Origin: Fontibacillus puldeungensis
GTDB lineage: Bacteria > Bacillota > Bacilli > Paenibacillales > Paenibacillaceae
Reading direction: 5' to 3'
Length of the DNA: 64,000 bases
NCBI RefSeq assembly: GCF_042678945.1
Contig: NZ_JBHTLM010000003.1
Location: 124,001 to 188,000 of the forward strand
In this document: positions 17,288 through 24,673 of the stretch, piece by piece
Position numbering within the stretch: position 1 is the stretch's first letter
Layout of the letters: every line of letters starts with the position of its first letter
Notes under the pieces: model-generated
The model's database searches: none
Told to the model about the DNA's origin: nothing
What the model saw: the letters and a program-made list of their open reading frames with translations, nothing else
Position numbers and translations under genes: made by a program

Positions 17288-18244
17288 TCACCTACTTCTG
17301 AATTGCATGGAACAATCAGCAAGCCAGCCACTAATAAGGTCAAGCTTTAATTCCATAATCGATGCCATATTCAGATATTTAAACTGTTCCAACTTCTTTT
17401 GGAAATCATCCAAAATGTCATTAAATAGTTGAGAATTGATAGAACTATTAGTGTTCATCCTAGTTTTGAACGCTACTTCCTTTTTGTATGATTGCTCTAA
17501 CATAAATATATCTTCATAAACTTCGGAATAGGAAACCCGAAGTACCTTCATTATTTCAATCCCACTGATGTATGAATTGATGTACATATTAACTAGTTCA
17601 TTATAATCCTCATCCGATTCATCAACTTCACCCATAACAGCCTTAACTTTTCTCTTGATGTTATTAACCTTCTCTGAATCACATTGTGACCAATCAGGTG
17701 CAACAGTTGTATGGTGAATTGCGATATTAAGTTGCATGTCGGTCAAAGTTGTTCTTATGATTCTGGATATTTCAACTTTAAAATCTTCTGCCTGTTTAAT
17801 CACAATAATAAAATCGTCATCTATGTAATCATAATTGTCTGGCTCTGCGTTTTTTAAGGCTATTACCTCTTTACGCTTGGTTTCCGCATGTGAAATTATT
17901 CTTGAATCTTTATACTCAGGAATAACAAAATGCCATTCTTTAATTACTGGCACACCTAAACCTTTCAATCTATCTGCATATTTAAGCGATGTTAGCTTAC
18001 CTATGTCAGTGGTCATTTTATCTCTAAGATGACCATATAACTCATCATCTGTGTAATCACGTTCGGGACAGTAACATTGATAAACCCTTCCTTTACGTGT
18101 AAAACCTTCAATACCAGCATCACCACCATAAACCGCTGGTATTTCAGTAAAGTGTTCATCTTGAAACTTCATTCTATAACATGAGTTCATTAATTTTTCC
18201 CAAGACTTCCCGTCTAAAGGAGTGTCTATAAACTTCAAAATCAT
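17288..18244 (-). CDS. PD-(D/E)xK-like nuclease / C-terminal-domain component
   Basis: A 318-residue protein. Residues 30-75 read FTEIPAVYGGDAGIEGFTRK then GRVYQCYCPER, the GD-xG-I-(D/E)-G...Q-x pattern of restriction-endonuclease-like folds, although the usual Lys after Q is replaced by Tyr. A middle alpha/beta region (about 80-170) precedes a helical C-terminal half (about 200-318), typical of the CTD component of ABC-three-component systems. It starts with ATGA overlap at 18244/18241. Likely effector of the operon; nuclease activity is inferred and the atypical active site weakens it. Confidence 0.65.
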   Translation of the reverse strand: MILKFIDTPLDGKSWEKLMNSCYRMKFQDEHFTEIPAVYGGDAGIEGFTRKGRVYQCYCPERDYTDDELYGHLRDKMTTDIGKLTSLKYADRLKGLGVPVIKEWHFVIPEYKDSRIISHAETKRKEVIALKNAEPDNYDYIDDDFIIVIKQAEDFKVEISRIIRTTLTDMQLNIAIHHTTVAPDWSQCDSEKVNNIKRKVKAVMGEVDESDEDYNELVNMYINSYISGIEIMKVLRVSYSEVYEDIFMLEQSYKKEVAFKTRMNTNSSINSQLFNDILDDFQKKLEQFKYLNMASIMELKLDLISGWLADCSMQFRSR

Positions 18245-18447
18245 AAGACCCCACCTAATAATGATATAGATAATGAACTTCTTACATCAGCATATGGCAG
18301 TAATGCATGGAAATCCACCATGAACGTATCCATAGCACCAAGATAATGAACTTTTGCCAATTGAAAAGTTGGATACACCTTAACAATAATCACCTCTTTA
18401 TCGATAAAGAAAAGTTGGTCATTTTCACGAGGCTCTGTAGCAGTCAT
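18241..18447 (-). CDS. Small beta-rich protein, first gene of the defence-like operon
   Basis: A 68-residue protein from the ATG at 18447, with GGGGAG 8 nt upstream. The core NDQLFFIDKEVIIVKVYPTF and AKVHYLGAMDTFMVDFHALL alternates hydrophobic residues like a small SH3-like barrel. Its stop overlaps the ATG of the nuclease-like gene (ATGA), so it is translationally coupled to the system. Open frame upstream to 18489 is without ribosome binding site. Function unknown; a nucleic-acid-binding or target-recognition accessory is a guess. Confidence 0.6.
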   Translation of the reverse strand: MTATEPRENDQLFFIDKEVIIVKVYPTFQLAKVHYLGAMDTFMVDFHALLPYADVRSSLSISLLGGVL

Positions 18448-18534
18448 TGTCTCAGCTCCCCACTCAAAACATTCCCTATAAATCCTCATATTACCATCGA
18501 CAGTTCAATAGAACAATCAGTTAATATTAAAAAG

Positions 18535-18708
18535 TTAGTAAATAACAAAAAGCCAAAGTGTGATACTTGAGCCCTTTATGATTTGAGTCAAAGCAATTTC
18601 CATATCGGTGATTTCTTGTATGACCTCTGCTTGTTCTTTTATGTCACTACTTTCTTTTAGTTGCTTTGCATACTCATTTAATAAGGTTTCATTTACTTCC
18701 TGATCCCC
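18535..18708 (-). pseudogene. 3' fragment of an unidentified gene
   Basis: An open stretch of 57 codons encodes a helical, charged peptide (NETLLNEYAKQLKESSDIKE then QAEVIQEITDMEIALTQIIK) and ends with a stop. A stop sits directly upstream and there is no start codon. The adjacent left-over IS-end-like sequence at 18.9-19.1 kb suggests truncation by a mobile element. Parent family unknown. Confidence 0.35.
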
Positions 18709-19178
18709 CTTTTATCCAATTGCTCTTGGAAAAAGGACTGCCCCAAACCTCGACTTTCTCTTTGGAGGAGGATAGAGCAAGTTGTACCAGATGGTCATTC
18801 TGGGGTTGTACGTTCGCCTTTTTTGTCTTATGGCTCGTTTGTTTCATGCTGGAGCCGATCATCTTGACTATAAATTGGTTCGCGTTCAAGGCACCGAAAG
18901 TGGATATATTTTTTATTGTATCATCATTATGTAGGTATATATGTGTCAATTTTCCAGAATGTAGGCACATTTGTGCACTTTTTGAATGACAAAAAAGTAC
19001 CGACATAAAAATAAAAAAACCCATGTATTGGGTTTTTGGGATTATATAGATGTAGGCACTTTTATGTCAACGGACATGTCTGTTGTCGGATGACAAGAAC
19101 TTAGTCCCTTGTAGGACAAGAACTTGGTCCCTTATCCGATTTTGGTTAAATAAGCAGGCTAAAGAAATCTAGTGATCA
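18709..19178. other. Gene-free region with mobile-element debris
   Basis: No gene is supported. The left part (18710-18900) looks like degraded coding sequence with stops in all frames. The right part holds repeats of GTAGGCAC, a hairpin AAAAACCCA / TGGGTTTTT (about 19015-19038) and the IS-end-like direct repeats described separately. Confidence 0.5.
19084..19140. repeat. Tandem IS-end-like direct repeats
   Basis: Two copies of GACAAGAACTT(A/G)GTCCCTT (19092-19110 and 19115-19133) are flanked by TCGGAT and TCCGAT. Multiple short terminal repeats of this kind are typical of IS21-family ends. A related sequence occurs at 38.28-38.33 kb in the opposite sense. No transposase gene remains here. 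Confidence 0.5.
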
Positions 19179-19580
19179 TCAGTCATGTTTACTAATGTAA
19201 TCAACCACATCATTTATTAATTTTTTGTTAGATGCATCAATAAGCAATCTTAATGGTGTAAATGAATCCATTTTGGAAAAACTTCTTCTTTTTCTCACAC
19301 TATTGTTTGGACATTTATATTCTGTGAATTCTATTTTTTTATTCTCAATAAACATTTCTATTTTCAACAAGTTTTTTATAGGATTTTTTTGTTCTTCAGT
19401 GAATTTAAATAATACTTTAAATCCCTCTTTGGTTATTGTTAGTACTTTATTCCAATCCCAGTTTTGGCATCTTCTTAAAAATGAAGATGAAGAATTCCCA
19501 GAAATTTGCCCAGTTGCTTATGTAACCGTTTTCTCAAAAATAACAGGATTTTCAGATAAACGAACCTTTTTCCCACCCAT
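19179..19580 (-). pseudogene. Unidentified protein gene with one in-frame stop
   Basis: From an ATG at 19580 (behind GAGGT) the frame reads MGGKKVRLSENPVIFEKTVT, then a TAA, then continues uninterrupted in the same frame for 113 codons to 19179, ending LIDASNKKLINDVVDYISKH and D. A single nonsense codon thus splits a 133-residue protein. Codon use is AT-rich and Lys-rich, unlike the neighbours, hinting at transfer. Family not recognised. Internal ATG codons could still give a 63-residue C-terminal product. Confidence 0.5.
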
Positions 19581-19656
19581 ATTATACCTCATATTAACAT
19601 AATTAGGCTTGTACACCATTATATAATAACTTAAATTTGTATTAAAAGGAATAAAT

Positions 19657-19680
19657 ATGGTTTTGCTTATAGCAAAATAG
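19657..19680 (+). CDS. Leader peptide MVLLIAK upstream of the MFS pump
   Basis: A 7-codon ORF with its own ribosome binding site (AAAAGGA, 6-nt spacing), 31 nt before the pump gene. It overlaps a perfect hairpin TTTTGC-ttata-GCAAAA (19661-19677). Short translated leaders before efflux genes commonly sense ribosome-targeting drugs by stalling; that role is inferred. Confidence 0.45.
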   Translation: MVLLIAK

Positions 19681-19711
19681 CAAAGCTCTGAACCTGATCG
19701 TGGAGGAAACT

Positions 19712-20968
19712 ATGAAGATCAAGTCAAACTATACTAAACTCTTTGGTGCATTCTCTCTTACTTTTTTGGGCGATGGGCTTACGCTGGCCGCAGTCCCTTG
19801 GTTAATCTCCACACTTACCAGCGATACCCTGTATGCCTCCGTCACCATGACGGCGCTTCGTTTACCCTGGCTTCTATTCAGCCTGCCTGTGGGTGTGCTT
19901 ATTGATCGCTACTCACGTAAACATATGCTGATCGGGGCGGGATTTACTCGGATGATTCTTCTTCTTGGCCTGACGTTATGTATATGGGGCGGATGGATCA
20001 GCATTCCGATGCTCGCTCTGTTCATGTTCGGGATTGGTCTTAGCCGCGTTGTGTTTGACAGCACGGTCCAGACAATTATTCCTCAACTTGTAGACGAGAG
20101 CAAATTGGAAAAAGCCAACGGGCAGTTTACAGCGGGACAGCTGATTACGAGTGATATTCTGGGTGTTGCCCTCGGGGGATTCATCATCACCCTGCATATT
20201 GTTTTTCCTTTTGCCATTGATACCGTTACAGCTGTCATTGCTCTTCTCCTCTTGATCGCTCTAAAAGGGAGCTTTTATCCGGGGAATCGGGAAGCAGCCG
20301 AGAAGGGCAATCAGCCCATGAAGGATTGGAAACGGGAGATGTGGTCCGGGATTCAATATGTCTATCAAGACCGTTTTCTCCATGGATTGTCGATTCTGTC
20401 CGTCACGATTACGTTGATGTATTCAATTATTTTGGCAACTCAAATCTTCTTTGTACGAGATGCTCTTCACCTGGATGCTTTTGCATTCGGCATATTAATC
20501 TCCATTGCAACGATCGGCAGCATTGTGGGAAGCCAGGCAGTTGCTTATATGCGCAACAAGTGGACCACGAAACAATTAATTATCTCATCCATTTTGTGTA
20601 TGGGCATCATTTACGGTGTGGTAGGTCTGACTACGAATGCGTATGTTGTAGGCGCCCTGTATTTCTGTGCTGCATTTTTCATTATCGTCTACAATGTCAC
20701 ACGTTCATCAATCCTGCAACGTTCCGTGCCTAATGAGCTGCTCGGCAGGGTAGGCAGCGTGTTTCGCTTTTTGTCTTTCGGGATTAGTGCCGTGGGTACC
20801 CTTCTCGGCGGATTATTGGTCCGAATCAGCGAAACCACATTCGATCGCGTGTTTTCATTACAACTTCCTTACCTTTTGTTAAGCTTGGTCTATATCCTGG
20901 CCGGCCTGTTATTTACCTTTAAAATGCAAAATCATTCAGAGAATCAGCGTAACACCCATCATGTGTAG
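19712..20968 (+). CDS. MFS efflux transporter (MFS_3 / MefA-like)
   Basis: About 418 residues with twelve hydrophobic segments. The MFS signature between helices 2 and 3 reads PVGVLIDRYSRKHMLIGAGF, and a central loop (about 195-215) separates the halves. The family contains macrolide and enterobactin exporters. The start ATG at 19712 is preceded by GTGGAGGAAACT; a GTG at 19700 lies within that ribosome binding site. A translated leader precedes it. A single-gene unit; substrate cannot be assigned. Confidence 0.83.
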   Translation: MKIKSNYTKLFGAFSLTFLGDGLTLAAVPWLISTLTSDTLYASVTMTALRLPWLLFSLPVGVLIDRYSRKHMLIGAGFTRMILLLGLTLCIWGGWISIPMLALFMFGIGLSRVVFDSTVQTIIPQLVDESKLEKANGQFTAGQLITSDILGVALGGFIITLHIVFPFAIDTVTAVIALLLLIALKGSFYPGNREAAEKGNQPMKDWKREMWSGIQYVYQDRFLHGLSILSVTITLMYSIILATQIFFVRDALHLDAFAFGILISIATIGSIVGSQAVAYMRNKWTTKQLIISSILCMGIIYGVVGLTTNAYVVGALYFCAAFFIIVYNVTRSSILQRSVPNELLGRVGSVFRFLSFGISAVGTLLGGLLVRISETTFDRVFSLQLPYLLLSLVYILAGLLFTFKMQNHSENQRNTHHV

Positions 20969-21132
20969 GAATTTAAGGCAATAACCCGGTAGCCCTTTAC
21001 AGGTTCTTCATGGTTATTTTCCGATAGGCTGGTATAAATGCATCAGGTGTCGCACATTCGGAGCTTGACTGTTACGTAAGGTCATCCTTCATAATGAACT
21101 CCAGTTCGCCTGAAATAACTTTAACGGATCGG

Positions 21133-21210
21133 TTTTTTTTCAAGGACTCTCCCCTGCACGATCTGGAATTTGAACGAATCAAGGATTTCGCCCCCGAGGT
21201 CGAACTATGA
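21133..21210 (+). pseudogene. Antitoxin 3' remnant (Phd/YefM-like)
   Basis: The last 24 or so codons of an antitoxin remain: FFKDSPLHDLEFERIKDFAP followed by EVEL and a TGA that overlaps the toxin ATG (ATGA). The upstream part is missing or frameshifted at a run of eight T. Such coupling is typical of type II toxin-antitoxin pairs. Confidence 0.5.
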
Positions 21211-21636
21211 AGTATCTCCTCGATACGAATGTGATTTCCGAGCTGGTGAAAAAGAAACCCAATCTAGGTGTGCTACATTGGATTAATGAGCGAGACGAGT
21301 CCAAGTCCATGCTATTCCTAAGCGTCATCACGTTTGGAGAGTTGCAAAAAGGAATCCGCAAATTAAGTGACAAAAGCCGCGCAGAGCGATTGCAAGCCTG
21401 GATCTACCAGGAGTTGAGTAGCCGGTTCGAGGAGCGTATTCTTCCCTTGACCTAGATACCCTTTTAACATGGGGGAGCATCCAAGGACAATCCGAAAAGA
21501 ATGGTCACCGTTGCCTGTCATGAGCAGCCTGATTGCAGCTACGGCCATTACGAAAAATTTAATCGTTGTAACCCGCAATGTTTCTGATCTTGAGCGTTGC
21601 CAGGCTACTGTTTTTAACCCTTGGAAGACCGAATGA
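21207..21636 (+). pseudogene. vapC: VapC-type PIN-domain toxin, frameshifted
   Basis: The frame begins MKYLLDTNVISELVKKKPNL with the PIN acidic residue D6 and the central glutamate in TFGELQKGIRKL, but stops after ILPLT at 21455. The remaining PIN motifs continue in other frames: TLLTWGSIQGQSEKNGH, then after a second shift PVMSSLIAATAITKNLIVVT, RNVSDLE and FNPWKTE. Two frameshifts therefore inactivate a roughly 144-residue PIN ribonuclease. The cognate antitoxin is also truncated, so the whole locus is dead. Confidence 0.75.
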
Positions 21637-21642
21637 CCATAA

Positions 21643-21674
21643 AGCGCCACGAATCCGTTTCGGATTGTGACGCT
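21643..21674 (+). terminator. Hairpin after the vapC relic
   Basis: AATCCG / CGGATT with flanking AGCG...CGCT pairing forms a strong stem. The T tract is weak. Confidence 0.4.
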
Positions 21675-21777
21675 ACGTACTATCTAAACCCAATTTGACG
21701 CCGAAATTAGGCATTCACCTTGCCTAGGGCGAATATCTTAATGGGGAAGTACATTTTAAAAAAATGAGGCGATACAC

Positions 21778-22557
21778 TTGGGATACTTCGTTACTGTGGA
21801 ACCGGGCGTAAAAGTATTTATAGAGGACATCAATCCGAAGGGAAATAAAACGATACTTTTTATTCATGGATGGCCGCTAAACCATAACCAGTTCGAATAT
21901 CAGTTCAATTTCCTTCCTAAGCTCGGATATCGTTGTATCGGAATGGACTGGAGAGGATACGGCAATTCGGATAAACCATTCGACGGGTACAATTTCGATA
22001 GATTAGCGGATGATGTCCGCATGGTCATCGAGGCGTTACAGTTAAGAAACATAACACTGGCAGGACACTCTACCGGAGGCGCGATATCGATTCGTTATAT
22101 GGCTCGTTACAAAGGGTATGGGGTATCTAAACTCGTCCTGATCGACGCTGCCTCTCCATCTAGCGTTCCAAAAGAATTTACAAATAAAATCATCGAAGAT
22201 ACAAATCATGACCGACCGCAAATGCTGCAAGACCAAACGGGAATTTTTTTCTTTCAGTATATTTCCGAACCGAAATCCGATTGGTTCGTTTTAATGGGAC
22301 TACAAGCGGCGAATTGGGCGACTTCCGCCATTATGGTCACGCTTAGAGATGAAAATGTTTACAACGATCTCGGTCAGATCGATGTACCCACATTAATTAT
22401 TCACGGAATTCATGATAAAGTCGTTCCGTTTACCCAAGCTGAGGAAACAAATAAGCTGATCAAAAATTCGAAGCTAGTTCCGTTCCAATACAGCGGTCAT
22501 TGCGCTTTTTTAGAGGAGCGCGATAGATTCAACCAATTATTATCTTCTTTTGCATAA
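21778..22557 (+). CDS. Alpha/beta hydrolase (haloperoxidase/epoxide-hydrolase-like)
   Basis: A 259-residue alpha/beta hydrolase. The oxyanion region is HGWPLNHNQFEYQ, the nucleophile elbow GHSTGGAI (Ser about 97), the acid in HGIHDKVVPF and the histidine in YSGHCAFLEERD. The start is TTG at 21778 after GAGGCGA. It lies alone between the dead vapC locus and the recombinase, before a degenerate copy of the module-border repeat. Non-haem chloroperoxidase-type esterases have this layout; the substrate is unknown. Confidence 0.83.
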   Translation: MGYFVTVEPGVKVFIEDINPKGNKTILFIHGWPLNHNQFEYQFNFLPKLGYRCIGMDWRGYGNSDKPFDGYNFDRLADDVRMVIEALQLRNITLAGHSTGGAISIRYMARYKGYGVSKLVLIDAASPSSVPKEFTNKIIEDTNHDRPQMLQDQTGIFFFQYISEPKSDWFVLMGLQAANWATSAIMVTLRDENVYNDLGQIDVPTLIIHGIHDKVVPFTQAEETNKLIKNSKLVPFQYSGHCAFLEERDRFNQLLSSFA

Positions 22558-22618
22558 CGACTCGGATTAGCCGCACCATCACTCCCCATAAATATAGTCC
22601 GATAATGCCCGATGATTG

Positions 22619-22650
22619 AGCAAATCTGCCCAATAGTTGAATAGCGACGG
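22619..22650 (+). repeat. Module-border repeat, degenerate copy (G)
   Basis: AAATCTGCCCAATAGTTGAATAG matches the spacing and sense of the better copies (AATCTGC...TTAG...AA.G). It lies between the hydrolase and recombinase genes. The weakest member. Confidence 0.35.
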
Positions 22651-22680
22651 ATCTCTATAGGAGAACCCACAGCTAATCAG

Positions 22681-23523
22681 TTAAAAAAATCGGCGATAAA
22701 GTTTTCTCCGTCGTTCCCCGCGTAGTTGAGCATAGATTTGTGTGGTTGATGCTTTTTCATGCCCTAGCATGCCTTGGATAAAATCTAAAGGAGCTCCATT
22801 ATCAAGCAACTGGCATGCATAGGTATGACGAAAACGATGAGGATACACATTTGCCTCTACCGCTCCGCGAGATGCTAATCGCTTCAAAGCCCATCTGAGC
22901 GTTGGAATGGCCATTCGCTTCACTGGATTGGTATCTGTTACAAATAAGACTTTACACGAGTCTTCGCGGCTGTCTAAATACTTTTTCAACCATACTTTGC
23001 ACTCCGTGGTGAAATAAACTTCTCTCTGCTTTGCCCCCTTACCGTTAACAATGGCAGAGCAGTTTTCCCAGTTCAAGTCCTCAATGTTTAACTTCTCTAC
23101 CTCACCAATACGACACCCTGTACAATATAGAAACTCAAGTAGTCCTCTTTCCCTTAGGGTTTGACATGAGATCTTCAGATGAATCACATCTTCTTCCATC
23201 AAAAACTTAGGTACTCGTTTCTCCATTTTTGGCTCACGCAGTTTAAGTGAAGGATTGTTAGGAAAATAGGTTTCTTCATATGCAAATCGAAATAAGGATC
23301 GAACAAAACGGATACCGTGCCCTAAACTGCTTGGCTTCAAACGATCAGATTGTTTAGCTAAGTATTCTTTCAAGAGATTCAGAGTTACCCCTGAGATATC
23401 TACATCCCCGAGGTCATTAACCAGCATCTTCAGTTGTAGAGCATAAGCTCGCAATGTATTCAGGCTAAATCCTTGGATTCGTTTGTCTGCCTCATAATGA
23501 TTCCAAAGTTCACTTAAAATCAT
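22681..23523 (-). CDS. Tyrosine recombinase / integrase
   Basis: A 280-residue Xer-size recombinase. The core-binding N-domain (about 1-95) includes GFSLNTLRAYALQLKMLVND. The catalytic residues are the Arg in CTGCRIGEVEKLN, the Lys region NGKGAKQREVYF, HRFRHTYACQLL (HxxR), LGHEKASTTQ and the Tyr of QIYAQL. It is clearly different from XerS at 2808. The ATG at 23523 follows AGGAGG. It is flanked by two copies of the border repeat (22.62 and 23.60 kb) and is followed by single genes separated by the same repeat, which suggests an integron-like or cassette-moving role. Target unknown. Confidence 0.85.
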   Translation of the reverse strand: MILSELWNHYEADKRIQGFSLNTLRAYALQLKMLVNDLGDVDISGVTLNLLKEYLAKQSDRLKPSSLGHGIRFVRSLFRFAYEETYFPNNPSLKLREPKMEKRVPKFLMEEDVIHLKISCQTLRERGLLEFLYCTGCRIGEVEKLNIEDLNWENCSAIVNGKGAKQREVYFTTECKVWLKKYLDSREDSCKVLFVTDTNPVKRMAIPTLRWALKRLASRGAVEANVYPHRFRHTYACQLLDNGAPLDFIQGMLGHEKASTTQIYAQLRGERRRKLYRRFF

Positions 23524-23590
23524 AGTAAAACCTCCTATTAGAGCAATTAATTCTAGTTTGCTACTAATTAAGAGGTTTTAGACTGGGTCT

Positions 23591-23621
23591 ATTCAACTAA
23601 CGTGTCCCGTTAGTGCAACGG
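23591..23621 (+). repeat. Module-border repeat, dyad copy (A)
   Basis: The arms ACTAACG (23596-23602) and CGTTAGT (23608-23614) flank a 5-nt spacer, with further partial symmetry outward. The form, two inverted binding sites around a short spacer, is that of a tyrosine-recombinase core site. It lies about 70 bp upstream of the recombinase start. Confidence 0.6.
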
Positions 23622-24500
23622 TTATATTGAAACATCAAATTCTCCAACATAAACAGCATTACCCGTAACTTCTATGACTTCACCGTTTGTTACTTTTACT
23701 CTGATTCTCCCATCTCTTTCGATTTCCTGACCTTGCTGAATTAAAAGATTAAATGATGATTGGGCCCCCTTATTTAAATATCTTGCATAATAGGCTCCCA
23801 TTACTCCAGAGGCAGTGCCAGTAACTGGGTCCTCAATTGTACCAGAAAAGGGCGATGAAAAATGCCGAGCGTGCATATGTGCCTTTATATCATATGTTTC
23901 TAAACAAAAAGGATGGATTGATGCTCGTGGCATTTCCTTTAAAATGTTTGGAAAAAGACTGTTATTGGGTTTCATTCGTTTGAAAGCAGCAAGACTTTTT
24001 ATTGGAATCAACAATGTCCATGTACCTGTGCTACCGTATATTGTTGGTAATTCTGTTTCAATATCGCTTTCTTCAATTCCCATTGAAACAGCCAACTCTT
24101 GAAGTGAGCCTTTAAATTCTTGAAATTGGGGAGTTGCTTGCTGCATTGTTGTGTAAGGCCCACCGTTTGAATTAAGTTTAATCGGTAAAACCCCTGCTTT
24201 AGTTTCAATTGTAAAATTAGTTTTATCATCCAACAATCCTTTCGTTTTCAACGCATAAATAGTTGCCATAGTTGCGTGACCACAAATGTTTATTTCATGT
24301 CCTGGAGTAAAAAAACGAATTCTTAAATCCGCTTTATCAGATTTAAGTGGGAAAGCCGTTTCGTTAAACCCTACTTTTTCTGCCACTTCTCTCATTTGTT
24401 CTTCATTCAAATTTTCACCATCTAATACTACCCCCGCTGGGTTTCCCATATTGGGAATATTACTAAATGCGTCAAAATGATAAACCTTTATTGTTTTCAT
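23622..24500 (-). CDS. PhzF-family isomerase-like protein
   Basis: A 292-residue PhzF/diaminopimelate-epimerase-fold protein: VYHFDAFSNIPNMGNPAGVV, the catalytic Glu in KVGFNETAF, FFTPGHEINICGHATMATIY and DPVTGTASGVMGAYYARYL. PhzF relatives catalyse isomerisations in phenazine synthesis; most stand-alone homologues have unknown substrates. The ATG follows GGGGGTG. It is alone, bounded by border repeats at 23.60 and 24.59 kb, as expected for a single-gene cassette. Its stop is immediately beside repeat A. Confidence 0.85.
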   Translation of the reverse strand: MKTIKVYHFDAFSNIPNMGNPAGVVLDGENLNEEQMREVAEKVGFNETAFPLKSDKADLRIRFFTPGHEINICGHATMATIYALKTKGLLDDKTNFTIETKAGVLPIKLNSNGGPYTTMQQATPQFQEFKGSLQELAVSMGIEESDIETELPTIYGSTGTWTLLIPIKSLAAFKRMKPNNSLFPNILKEMPRASIHPFCLETYDIKAHMHARHFSSPFSGTIEDPVTGTASGVMGAYYARYLNKGAQSSFNLLIQQGQEIERDGRIRVKVTNGEVIEVTGNAVYVGEFDVSI

Positions 24501-24575
24501 AAAGCACCCCCAACGTAATTCCCCTCATCATACCAAATTTTGGGCTTTATTCGTGAAAAATTCGTAAGATTGTTT

Positions 24576-24606
24576 AAGAATACTGCCCGTTAGCTCAATG
24601 ATGTTT
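24576..24606 (+). repeat. Module-border repeat (B)
   Basis: Contains TACTGCCCGTTAGCTCAATG (24581-24600). It has the same sense as the other copies and lies between the PhzF and esterase genes. A small hairpin TCAG...CTGA follows. Confidence 0.6.
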
Positions 24607-24673
24607 CAGTCGTTCCGCTGACGGAGCTAGTTGTACATGATAGCATATCAAAATCGGGAGCCTGTTCCGTAAT

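Noticed and set aside
18666..19024. Overlapping open frames on both strands
   Set aside because: Neither has a ribosome binding site or family pattern; the DNA is mobile-element debris.
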